Assembly: GCA_936920625.1 (NCBI GenBank)
Contig: CAKZHC010000027.1
Coordinates: 1 to 23,336, forward strand
Reading direction: 5' to 3'
DNA from: an uncultured Enterobacteriaceae bacterium
GTDB taxonomy: Bacteria > Pseudomonadota > Gammaproteobacteria > Enterobacterales > Enterobacteriaceae
Length of the DNA stretch: 23,336 nt
In this document: positions 6,656 to 13,820 of the stretch, piece after piece
Position numbering within the stretch: position 1 is the stretch's first letter
Layout of the letters: every line of letters begins with the position of its first letter
Notes under the pieces: generated by a model
Database searches by the model: none
The model's input: only the letters and a program-made list of their open reading frames with translations
Told to the model about the DNA's origin: nothing
Translations under genes and position numbers: made by a program

Positions 6656-8005
6656 TCACGATTGACTCAGGCCGAGCCTTTTCTCCAGATAGTGGATGTT
6701 GGTACCACCTTTACGGAAATTTTCGTCGCGGATTATCTTCATCTGAAGCTCAATATTGGTTTTTATCCCATTAATAACGAGCTCAGCAAGTGCATTATTC
6801 ATTCGGGCGATGGCGACCTCACGGGTTTCTCCAAACGTAATCAGTTTGCCTATCATCGAATCATAATATGGTGGTACAGAGTAGCCTGCATAAATATGTG
6901 ACTCCCAGCGCACACCAAATCCACCCGGAGCGTGGAAACGGGTAATTTTGCCCGGACTCGGCAGAAAAGTATCAGGATCTTCTGCATTGATACGGCACTC
7001 GATAGCATGGCCATGAATGGTAACGTCCGCCTGCTTGACTGACAATCGCTGGCCAGCCGCAACGCGTAGCTGCTCTTTTATCAAATCGATGCCAGTTATC
7101 ATCTCGGTTACAGGATGCTCTACCTGAATACGGGTGTTCATCTCAATAAAATAGAATTCCCCATTCTCATAGAGAAATTCGAAAGTACCAGCACCCCGGT
7201 AGCCAATCTCGACGCAGGCGGTTGCACAACGTTCACCTATAAACTGACGCAACTGGGGAGTGATGCCTGGTGCTGGTGCTTCCTCAACGACTTTCTGATG
7301 ACGGCGCTGCATGGAACAATCTCGTTCAGCCAGCCAGACAGCGTTACCCTGACTATCGGCCATAACCTGGATTTCGATATGGCGCGGGTTTTCCAGAAAT
7401 TTTTCCATGTAAACCATATCGTTATTAAAGGCGGCTTTCGCCTCTGCACGGGTCATATTAATGGCGCGTTCGAGTTCGTTTTCGTTGTAAACTACCCGCA
7501 TACCACGTCCGCCACCACCGCCAGAAGCTTTTATGATGACCGGATAGCCAATTTTCTGTGCGATGACACTATTTTTTTTCATGTCATCGCCAAGCGGACC
7601 GTCGGATCCTGGCACACAAGGTACACCTGCCTTTTTCATCGCATTAATAGCAGAAACCTTGTCGCCCATCAGACGGATGGTGTCAGCTTTAGGGCCAATA
7701 AAAATAAAGCCTGATCGTTCAACCTGTTCGGCAAAATCTGCATTTTCAGACAGAAAACCATAACCAGGATGAATAGCGGTAGAGCCAGTAATCTCTGCGG
7801 CGGAGATCAAAGCCGGGATATTCAGGTAACTCTTGACAGAGGGCGGCGGGCCGATGCATACCGTTTCATCTGCCAGCAGAACATGTTTCAAATCACGATC
7901 AGCACTGGAGTGAACAGCAACGGTCTTAATACCGAGTTCTTTACAGGCACGCAAAATACGCAGGGCGATTTCACCGCGGTTAGCTATGACAATTTTTTCC
8001 AGCAT
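6656..8005 (-). CDS. accC: Biotin carboxylase, acetyl-CoA carboxylase subunit
   Basis: AccC carboxylates the biotin on the carrier protein AccB using bicarbonate and ATP, the first half-reaction of acetyl-CoA carboxylase in fatty acid synthesis. The 449 residues equal the E. coli length. Visible are the N-terminal MLEKIVIANRGEIALRI, Lys116 and Lys159, the ATP-grasp glycine loop SGGGGGRGMR at 161-170, Lys238 in HQKVVEE, metal ligands Glu276 and Glu288, and Arg292 in EMNTRIQVEHP, all at canonical numbers. It starts 11 bases after accB, the conserved arrangement that keeps carrier and carboxylase in balance. Confidence 0.98.
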   Translation of the reverse strand: MLEKIVIANRGEIALRILRACKELGIKTVAVHSSADRDLKHVLLADETVCIGPPPSVKSYLNIPALISAAEITGSTAIHPGYGFLSENADFAEQVERSGFIFIGPKADTIRLMGDKVSAINAMKKAGVPCVPGSDGPLGDDMKKNSVIAQKIGYPVIIKASGGGGGRGMRVVYNENELERAINMTRAEAKAAFNNDMVYMEKFLENPRHIEIQVMADSQGNAVWLAERDCSMQRRHQKVVEEAPAPGITPQLRQFIGERCATACVEIGYRGAGTFEFLYENGEFYFIEMNTRIQVEHPVTEMITGIDLIKEQLRVAAGQRLSVKQADVTIHGHAIECRINAEDPDTFLPSPGKITRFHAPGGFGVRWESHIYAGYSVPPYYDSMIGKLITFGETREVAIARMNNALAELVINGIKTNIELQMKIIRDENFRKGGTNIHYLEKRLGLSQS

Positions 8006-8016
8006 TACGAGCCTCT

Positions 8017-8487
8017 CTACTCGATGACGACCAGAGGCTCGTCAAATTCTACAGGCTGGCCGCTTTCGACCAAAATAGCCTTCACCACACCAGATTTATC
8101 AGCTTCGATCTGATTCATCATCTTCATTGCTTCGACAATGCACAAGGTGTCACCAACAGAGACTTTCTGCCCTACCTCTATGAATGGTTTTGCATCCGGG
8201 CTGGGTGTCCGATAAAACGTTCCCACCATGGGAGAACGCACAATGTGCCCGGAAAGTTCAGGACTATGGCTTGTCTGAGCATCATCAGTGCTTGCAATAG
8301 CAGAAGCTAAAACCGGCTGAGAGGCGGCAGTGGTGGCAATATAATGCTGCATAGGGGGGGGAGGGTAGGTGGTGTTAATGGGTGCACGACTAATCCGAAC
8401 TGATTCTTCACCTTCAGAAATTTCCAGCTCGGCAATACCTGATTCTTCAATCAGCTCGATAAGTTTTTTGATTTTACGGATATCCAT
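8017..8487 (-). CDS. accB: Biotin carboxyl carrier protein of acetyl-CoA carboxylase
   Basis: AccB carries the carboxyl group on biotin between biotin carboxylase and carboxyltransferase. The 156-residue product has the N-terminal MDIRKIKKLIEL segment, implicated in E. coli in autoregulation, a variable proline/alanine linker at about 36-78, and a C-terminal biotinyl domain with the thumb-type SPMVGTFYRTPSPDA block and biotinylated Lys122 in EAMKMMN. The ATG is chosen over an in-frame TTG one codon upstream. Its first base is the last base of the aroQ stop (TGATG), so no independent leader exists and accBC is probably translated by coupling to aroQ. Confidence 0.97.
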   Translation of the reverse strand: MDIRKIKKLIELIEESGIAELEISEGEESVRISRAPINTTYPPPPMQHYIATTAASQPVLASAIASTDDAQTSHSPELSGHIVRSPMVGTFYRTPSPDAKPFIEVGQKVSVGDTLCIVEAMKMMNQIEADKSGVVKAILVESGQPVEFDEPLVVIE

Positions 8488-8963
8488 CAAGAAGGGGTTC
8501 CATATTTTGTTTGTTGAGAATGTGACAGACGCTTAATTGCGGTTTGCAAAGCCCATAAGTAACCATCTGTACCCAGGCCGCAAATAACGCCCGATGCAAT
8601 ATCTGACAAATAAGAGTGATGACGAAATGGCTCGCGAGCATGCACATTCGACAGATGAACTTCAATAAAAGGAATAGCCGTTGCAAGCAAAGCATCTCGT
8701 AGTGCAACACTGGTATGCGTAAAGGCTGCTGGATTGATAATAATGTAATCGGTATTATCCGATGCAGCATGAATACGTTCAATCAACTGATGCTCCGCAT
8801 TGGATTGCAGGTGACTCAGAGAAACGTTCATTTGAGCGGCTTCTTTGGTCAGCCAGTCAACAACCTCTGTTAACGAACTGCTGCCATATTTATCTGGTTC
8901 CCGCACTCCGAGCAGGTTCATATTCGGGCCATTTATGAGCAATATGTGGAACTTGCTAATCAT
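8487..8963 (-). CDS. aroQ: Type II 3-dehydroquinate dehydratase AroQ
   Basis: AroQ dehydrates 3-dehydroquinate to 3-dehydroshikimate in the shikimate pathway to aromatic amino acids; the type II enzyme is a cytoplasmic dodecamer. The 158-residue product has the INGPNMNLLGVREPDKYG opening with lid Arg21 and catalytic Tyr26, then QSNAEHQLI, INPAAFTHTSVALRDAL and EVHLSNVHAREPFRHHS with the catalytic His. The start at MISKF aligns with the MAEKF start of relatives I recall. The longer open frame upstream has no homology. The tail beyond RLSHS is about eight residues longer than in those homologues and overlaps the accB start. Confidence 0.96.
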   Translation of the reverse strand: MISKFHILLINGPNMNLLGVREPDKYGSSSLTEVVDWLTKEAAQMNVSLSHLQSNAEHQLIERIHAASDNTDYIIINPAAFTHTSVALRDALLATAIPFIEVHLSNVHAREPFRHHSYLSDIASGVICGLGTDGYLWALQTAIKRLSHSQQTKYGTPS

Positions 8964-8984
8964 TTTGCTGCTATCTCCCGCGAT

Positions 8985-9014
8985 AATATAGCTATCGCAC
9001 AAAATACATGGCAA
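8985..9014 (-). promoter_or_regulatory. Predicted promoter of aroQ-accB-accC
   Basis: On the minus strand, TTGCCA (9014-9009) and TATATT (8990-8985) are separated by 18 bases. They match four and five of six consensus positions and lie immediately upstream of the aroQ start. With aroQ and accB overlapping, this would drive all three genes. The short leader means any growth-rate control must act here or within aroQ. Confidence 0.45.
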
Positions 9015-9036
9015 AAAATCATTTGTCACCACTAAC

Positions 9037-9056
9037 AAAAAAAAAGTGGGAGTCCC
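9037..9056 (-). terminator. Short terminator-like element upstream of aroQ
   Basis: On the minus strand, CGGGACTCCCA is followed by a run of nine T (9045-9037). The stem is only three or four base pairs, so it is weak. It closely resembles the element after the DUF4354-like gene at 9389-9405 and points the same way. Confidence 0.3.
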
Positions 9057-9388
9057 GAGAGAGTTAACCTGATTATGGCAGCTCAGGAGAAACCCGAGGG
9101 TATCGGAAGATTATTTTTTAACCAACGCGCATACATACTTCGCTCGCAGGGCGGATTTAGCCAGACATCAGTCGAAATAGGTAACCCATCAGAATGGGTT
9201 ATTGCATTTTACTGTGGGCCAGACTTCAGATAAACAAAGAAAACTGGCTGAAGTCACAGCCTGTTGACTTATTCAATGACTTCAACATTGATTAGTCACG
9301 TAACCGTACCGAATAGCGATGGCTGTCAGCCAATTTGTATAAGCAAGCAGGCCGTGTTACCTGTGCTAACTAATTCTGTGACTGATAT
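9057..9388. other. Gene-free interval between aroQ and the DUF4354-like gene
   Basis: No coding sequence was recognised. It contains a perfect 8-base hairpin with a CAGA loop, TAACCCAT at 9182-9189 and ATGGGTTA at 9194-9201. The interval lies where acuI and csrD are found between accB and mreB in relatives, but I could not recognise fragments of either on the minus or plus strand. Confidence 0.4.
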
Positions 9389-9405
9389 AAAAATGGGAGC
9401 AACCC
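9389..9405 (-). terminator. Weak terminator-like element after the DUF4354-like gene
   Basis: On the minus strand, GGGTTGCTCCC with a short stem is followed by ATTTTTAT, beginning about 20 bases beyond the stop codon. The stem is too short for confidence, but the position is right. Confidence 0.3.
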
Positions 9406-9424
9406 GAGTAGTTTTTTTAGCTAT

Positions 9425-9805
9425 TTAATTACAATTGTCTGAAATCTTAATAAGAGCACCTTTAATGATTGCATTATTTTCAGAGACAAATACAGCAGTA
9501 CCTCTGATAGATTTTCCTCTTCTTAGTATGCCTTGAGTCAGATCTTCATCAACAGTATCAAGAGTAAATTCCTGATTATCAGTAGAGTAAGCTCTAAGAC
9601 AAAGCGTTGACAAATCAACATTTCTGGTAGTCAGATTAGCGATGGCTATTGTGTAGCTTTTCATGAAAGCACTTTTATCGCCTAATGACACTGAGCCGTT
9701 ACATTTCTCTGTAGCGTATACAAAAAGCTGATCAGGGACTGTCGTGTTTGCAGAAAAACTGAAGCCAGCCAAAGCAAAAGAGGTAAAAAGAGTAGAAATC
9801 TTCAT
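9425..9805 (-). CDS. Small secreted protein, DUF4354-like
   Basis: A 126-residue protein with a clear Sec signal peptide: MKIS, a hydrophobic stretch to about residue 17, and FSFSA with likely cleavage after Ala19. The mature part of about 107 residues begins NTTVPDQLFVYATEKCNGS and has three cysteines (about 35, 68 and 125). It also has a conserved-looking LCLRAYSTDNQEF-TLDTVDE block and ends KISDNCN. The pattern YATEK, SLGDKS, CLRAYS, LDTVDE, GTAVF and KISDNC resembles the enterobacterial DUF4354 family as I remember it; this is not verified. It is probably a beta-rich periplasmic or secreted protein. It stands alone, with its own predicted promoter, where csrD and acuI would be. Confidence 0.75.
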   Translation of the reverse strand: MKISTLFTSFALAGFSFSANTTVPDQLFVYATEKCNGSVSLGDKSAFMKSYTIAIANLTTRNVDLSTLCLRAYSTDNQEFTLDTVDEDLTQGILRRGKSIRGTAVFVSENNAIIKGALIKISDNCN

Positions 9806-9888
9806 GCAGAGTTATCTCTATATTAAGAATTAAAACATGGCCGGAGCTATGCCTGCCCAATATATTGTTAAATAATCACATTTTGAAA

Positions 9889-9917
9889 ACTATACCATTG
9901 CTAAACTAACATTCCAA
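9889..9917 (-). promoter_or_regulatory. Predicted promoter of the DUF4354-like gene
   Basis: On the minus strand, TTGGAA (9917-9912) and TATAGT (9894-9889) are separated by exactly 17 bases. Transcription would start near 9882, giving a leader of about 77 bases. This is pattern evidence only. Confidence 0.45.
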
Positions 9918-9929
9918 TATTTAGAGAAT

Positions 9930-10416
9930 GTGCTGTATTGCCTGATTACACTGACTGGCCAGCTTTCCACAATGAATAAATGGGGATAAGTGTACACACG
10001 AAAAAATGGCAGGTTACCAGAGTTGGGAGTGATTTTTTTTGCTCTGTTTATAAACCATATATACTGGTGGCAAAAGATAAGTATAAAAAGATAAGATTGT
10101 TCTGAGTATATGACATATTTGGTGTACACTGACGGGTGAAAATTATTCAGAGCGTTGTTTACATGTTCGGTTTGATGAACCTGAAACGACGTTAATCGTT
10201 CAAATGGTTACGTTTGCTTTTTCACCCGTTTCACGGGAAAAATCAGGAATAAAGGACTAGCCGGACTTAGGAAGTATCTGAGATTGATCTCAACAGCATA
10301 AAAGACTGATTTTTTCACCATGTCAGAACGATATTGCTGCTTGTCGTGCTCTTGCGTGGTTGATAGAGTAAGCGGATTTTAAATTTCGCCCCCAGCTTTC
10401 AGGATTATTCTCTAGT
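9930..10416 (+). other. Long upstream region of mreB with several dyads
   Basis: No gene is visible. Two copies of the palindromic octamer GTGTACAC lie at 9990-9997 and 10122-10129. Further dyads are a CCCGT/ACGGG hairpin flanked by T and A runs (10225-10237) and TGAGATTGATCTCA (10279-10292). The last ~70 bases before the mreB ATG resemble my memory of the E. coli mreB leader. mreB promoters must lie here, but I cannot place a convincing one; TTGGTG at 10120-10125 followed 17 bases later by ATTATT is the best weak candidate. Confidence 0.4.
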
Positions 10417-11460
10417 ATGTTTAAAAAATTTCGCGGCATGTTTTCTAACGACCTGTCGATTGATCTGGGTACTGCTAATACCCTGATTTATGTCAAAGGG
10501 CAGGGTATTGTCCTGAATGAACCCTCTGTCGTTGCTATCCGTCAGGATCGTGCCGGTTCGCCCAAAAGTGTGGCCGCAGTGGGGCAGGAAGCAAAACAGA
10601 TGCTTGGCCGCACACCAGGTAACATCGCAGCAATTCGTCCAATGAAAGACGGTGTAATCGCCGATTTTTTTGTGACCGAAAAAATGCTGCAACACTTTAT
10701 TAAACAAGTCCATAGTAACAATTTTATGCGTCCCAGCCCTCGGGTACTGGTCTGTGTGCCGGTTGGTGCGACACAGGTTGAACGCCGAGCTATTCGTGAA
10801 TCCGCCCAGGGAGCTGGCGCGCGTGATGTTTTTCTGATTGAAGAGCCAATGGCTGCCGCAATTGGTGCGGGGCTGCCGATGTCGGAAGCGACAGGTTCAA
10901 TGGTCGTAGATATTGGGGGCGGCACTACTGAGGTAGCGGTGATCTCCCTTAATGGCGTAGTGTATTCATCCTCGGTACGTATCGGTGGAGATCGCTTCGA
11001 TGAAGCTATCATCAACTATGTACGCCGTAATTTCGGCTCGTTGATTGGTGAAGCAACGGCTGAGAAAATTAAGCATGAGATTGGTTCTGCTTATCCGGGT
11101 GACGAAGTTCGTGAACTTGAAGTCCGGGGCCGTAATTTAGCTGAAGGCGTTCCGCGTGGTTTTATCCTTAATTCCAACGAAATTCTCGAAGCATTACAGG
11201 AGTCACTCACTGGCATTGTCAGCGCCGTTATGGTTGCTCTGGAACAGTGCCCGCCAGAACTGGCCGCAGATATCTCTGAACGAGGAATGGTGCTGACCGG
11301 TGGCGGTGCGTTGTTACGGAATCTGGACAGACTCCTGATGGAAGAGACAGGTATTCCTGTTATAGTTGCTGATGATCCACTAACCTGTGTTGCACGAGGC
11401 GGCGGTAAGGCGCTGGAAATGATCGATATGCACGGTGGCGATCTGTTTAGCGAAGAGTAA
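10417..11460 (+). CDS. mreB: Rod-shape-determining actin-like protein MreB
   Basis: MreB is the bacterial actin that polymerises under the inner membrane and guides lateral peptidoglycan synthesis by the elongasome (MreCD, RodZ, RodA, PBP2). The 347-residue product has the same length as E. coli MreB and very few differences from my memory of it. It shows phosphate loop 1 (IDLGTANTLIY, 15-25), catalytic-region IEEPMAAAIG (141-150), phosphate loop 2 (DIGGGTTEVAV, 165-175) and the adenosine motif TGGGALL (about residue 290). The N-terminal MFKKFRGMFS is the membrane-binding amphipathic helix. It is followed at 122 bases by mreC, with a strong hairpin between them. Confidence 0.99.
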   Translation: MFKKFRGMFSNDLSIDLGTANTLIYVKGQGIVLNEPSVVAIRQDRAGSPKSVAAVGQEAKQMLGRTPGNIAAIRPMKDGVIADFFVTEKMLQHFIKQVHSNNFMRPSPRVLVCVPVGATQVERRAIRESAQGAGARDVFLIEEPMAAAIGAGLPMSEATGSMVVDIGGGTTEVAVISLNGVVYSSSVRIGGDRFDEAIINYVRRNFGSLIGEATAEKIKHEIGSAYPGDEVRELEVRGRNLAEGVPRGFILNSNEILEALQESLTGIVSAVMVALEQCPPELAADISERGMVLTGGGALLRNLDRLLMEETGIPVIVADDPLTCVARGGGKALEMIDMHGGDLFSEE

Positions 11461-11525
11461 TTGTCTATAGCAGAAGGCGAACATTGTCTGAAAGCAAGAC
11501 TCTTACTTCTGGGAACAGGTGCATA

Positions 11526-11554
11526 GAGGCAAATGAGCAGTGTTCATTTGCCTC
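11526..11554 (+). terminator. Strong hairpin between mreB and mreC
   Basis: GAGGCAAATGA (11526-11536) and TCATTTGCCTC (11544-11554) form a perfect 11-base stem with a seven-base loop. The following GTCTTGTTG is a poor T-tract, so it is likely a partial terminator, or an RNA-stabilising or processing hairpin. It would favour mreB over mreC and mreD expression. Confidence 0.6.
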
Positions 11555-11582
11555 GTCTTGTTGTGGAGGAATATTACCTTTT

Positions 11583-12734
11583 ATGAAGCCAATTTTCACT
11601 AGAGGGCCTTCCCTGCAATTGCGCCTCTTTTTGGCTGTGCTTACGGCCATTGTGATAGTTGTTGCTGATAGCCGGCTGGACGTTTTCTATCGTCTTCGAA
11701 CTTATATGGATACTGTCGTTAGCCCATTCTACTTTCTGGCGAATGGACCGCGCCAGTTTCTGGACAGCGTTTCTGCAACCCTTACCTCTCGTATCCAGCT
11801 TGAAGCAGAAAATAACGCGCTTCAGCGTGAATTGTTGCTAAAAAAAAGTAAGTTACAGTTGCTTGGTCAATATAAGCAGGAGAATAACCGGCTGCGTGAA
11901 CTGCTTGGTTCGCCGTTGCGTCAGGATGAACACAAGATGGTTACTCAGGTGCTCGCGACAACTAATAATCCTTACAGTAATCAGGTAGTAATTGATAAAG
12001 GAAGTAAGGAAGGAGTTTATGAAGGACAACCTGTAATCAGCGATAAAGGTGTTGTAGGGCAGGTGGTCGCGGTGGCGGAATTTACCAGCCGCGTTTTGCT
12101 GATTTGTGATACATCGCATGCATTGCCGGTTCAGGTGTTACGCAATGATATTCGGGTCATTGTGGCCGGTAATGGCTGTACCGAAGATTTGCAACTGGAA
12201 CATTTGCCGGGTAATACCGACATTCGAGCTGGTGATGTGCTGGTTACTTCGGGGCTGGGCGGGCGTTTCCCAGAGGGATACCCTGTGGGCATCGTTTCTT
12301 CAGTAAAAATTGACACACAGCGTGCTTATACCGTTATTCAGGTGCGTCCAACAGCAGGTCTGCAACGTTTGCGGTATTTGCTACTGCTCTGGGGGGCAGA
12401 TCGCAATGGTGACAACCCCATGCCGCCGGAAGAAGTGCGGCGCGTCGCGAAAGAGCGCTTAATGCAAATGATGCCCCAGGCTGCCTCCCATGCTGAAAAA
12501 AAGCCACCTCTGGCACCAGAGGTTACTTATTTTACGCCCACTAAAGCACCGGTTACAGACGATAGCACTCACATTAATGCGGAATCACTACAGCCAGATC
12601 GTAGTAACTCTGCTCTTAACCAACAACTGCATAAGGAATCATCGAATCCGGCAAAATTTGCCGGTAGTGAGGGTAGTTCTCCCCTTACCTCTGAAAAGGC
12701 AGATACAACGCATGGACGCGAGACAACAACTTGA
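11583..12734 (+). CDS. mreC: Rod-shape-determining protein MreC
   Basis: MreC is a bitopic inner-membrane protein whose periplasmic part activates PBP2 and links MreB to the wall-synthesis machine. The 383-residue product starts MKPIFTRGPSLQLRL, has one membrane helix at about 11-29, a coiled coil at about 65-109 (QLEAENNALQREL onward) and the beta domain with VVIDKGSKEGVYEGQPV, DKGVVGQV and SGLGGRFPEGYPVG. The C-terminal tail after about residue 290 is low-complexity and somewhat longer than in E. coli (367 total). The start is at MKP after GGAGG; an upstream in-frame ATG at 11484 reads through the intergenic hairpin and is rejected. The stop overlaps mreD. Confidence 0.97.
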   Translation: MKPIFTRGPSLQLRLFLAVLTAIVIVVADSRLDVFYRLRTYMDTVVSPFYFLANGPRQFLDSVSATLTSRIQLEAENNALQRELLLKKSKLQLLGQYKQENNRLRELLGSPLRQDEHKMVTQVLATTNNPYSNQVVIDKGSKEGVYEGQPVISDKGVVGQVVAVAEFTSRVLLICDTSHALPVQVLRNDIRVIVAGNGCTEDLQLEHLPGNTDIRAGDVLVTSGLGGRFPEGYPVGIVSSVKIDTQRAYTVIQVRPTAGLQRLRYLLLLWGADRNGDNPMPPEEVRRVAKERLMQMMPQAASHAEKKPPLAPEVTYFTPTKAPVTDDSTHINAESLQPDRSNSALNQQLHKESSNPAKFAGSEGSSPLTSEKADTTHGRETTT

Positions 12735-13219
12735 GTAGTTACGATAGCAAAATACAATGGGTAATCTGGCTTTCGTTGCTTATTGCTCTCATCCTTCAGG
12801 TTATACCCTGGCCGGAGCAAATTTCCTTATTTCGGCCCTCGTGGGTGCTGCTGGTTGTTATTTACTGGACACTGGCAATGCCACACCGTGTCAGCGTAGG
12901 AACCGGTTTTGTTATGGGCGTTATAATGGATTTGATCTGTGCATCAACACTGGGTGTAAGAGCGCTGGGGCTGAGTATTGTAACTTATCTGGTGGCGTTT
13001 AAATTTCAACTGCTGCGCAACCTGTCGCTCTGGCAACAATCATTGATGATTGTGGTTTTATCTCTCATTATGAATATTATTGTTTTTTGGGCTGAGTTTT
13101 TGGTGTCAGATATTTCGTTTCACGGTGAAATTTTCTGGAGCAGCCTGATCAATGGCATTCTCTGGCCCTGGTTATTCTTATTGCTAAGGAAAATTCGCCG
13201 TCAGTTCGCGGTGCACTGA
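12731..13219 (+). CDS. mreD: Rod-shape-determining protein MreD
   Basis: MreD is an inner-membrane partner of MreC in the elongasome. The product has 162 residues, equal to E. coli MreD, with about five or six membrane helices and conserved PHRVSVGTGFVMG and NGILWPWLFLLLRKIRRQF. The start is TTG within the mreC stop (TTGA overlap), which fixes strict translational coupling. In E. coli I recall a GTG start at the same place. A rare start plus overlap keeps MreD low relative to MreC. Confidence 0.95.
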   Translation: MSSYDSKIQWVIWLSLLIALILQVIPWPEQISLFRPSWVLLVVIYWTLAMPHRVSVGTGFVMGVIMDLICASTLGVRALGLSIVTYLVAFKFQLLRNLSLWQQSLMIVVLSLIMNIIVFWAEFLVSDISFHGEIFWSSLINGILWPWLFLLLRKIRRQFAVH

Positions 13220-13227
13220 GGACAATT

Positions 13228-13820
13228 ATGACCACTCTTTATCTGGCATCAGGTTCGCCGCGTCGTCAGCAACTGCTAAAGCAGCTTGGTTTAACATTCA
13301 CTATGCTTAACATAAATGTCTTAGAGCACTACTGCGCTGGTGAAAGTCCCCGGCAGTATGTTTGTCGTCTTGCACGTGCAAAAGCCCGGGCGGGCGTAGC
13401 CATCGCGCCGCAGGATATCCCTGTGCTGGGTGCTGATACGGCAGTGGTCACAGACGGTGAAATCTTTGGCAAGCCGGCGATGCAACCGGGGCATATCAGA
13501 TGCTTATGGCGCTGTCAGGACGCACTCATCAGGTAATAACCGCGATAGCCATGGCGGACAGGCATTACTGTCTGGAGGATGTAGTCTCTACAGACGTCAC
13601 TTTTCGCCAGCTCACAGATGAAGATATTACCCGCTATATTGCCACTGGTGAACCAATGGACAAAGCGGGGGCTTATGGTATTCAGGGGCAGGGTGGCCGC
13701 TTCGTTCGTAAAATTAACGGCAGCTATTATGCGGTGATGGGTCTTCCGCTGGTAGAAACCGAAGCGTTGTTCAATCAGTTCTGCTCTTTGCGAAGTGCAG
13801 GAGAGGGTCATGGCCGCTGA
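13228..13820 (+). pseudogene. yhdE: Maf-family dTTP/UTP pyrophosphatase YhdE, frameshifted
   Basis: YhdE (Maf) hydrolyses dTTP, UTP and modified pyrimidine nucleotides. The first frame has the MTTLYLASGSPRRQQLL nucleotide-binding start and the GADTAVV active-site segment, then drifts into nonsense after GKPAMQP. The second frame resumes with AYQMLMALSGRTHQV and carries TDVTFRQLTDEDI and DKAGAYGIQGQGG to the end. One missing base near the GGGG run at 13488-13491 explains this. Adding it gives 197 residues, exactly the E. coli length as I recall. Homopolymer slippage or a sequencing error are both possible. It follows mreD by 8 bases and overlaps rng by 11. Confidence 0.82.

Noticed and set aside
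7115..7714. Plus-strand 199-codon frame opposite accC
   Set aside because: It is antisense to a highly conserved gene with canonical catalytic residues; nothing in its translation is recognisable.
11484..11582. Longer start for MreC at an upstream in-frame ATG
   Set aside because: The extra residues come from the intergenic hairpin sequence and the conserved MKPIF start has a GGAGG site.
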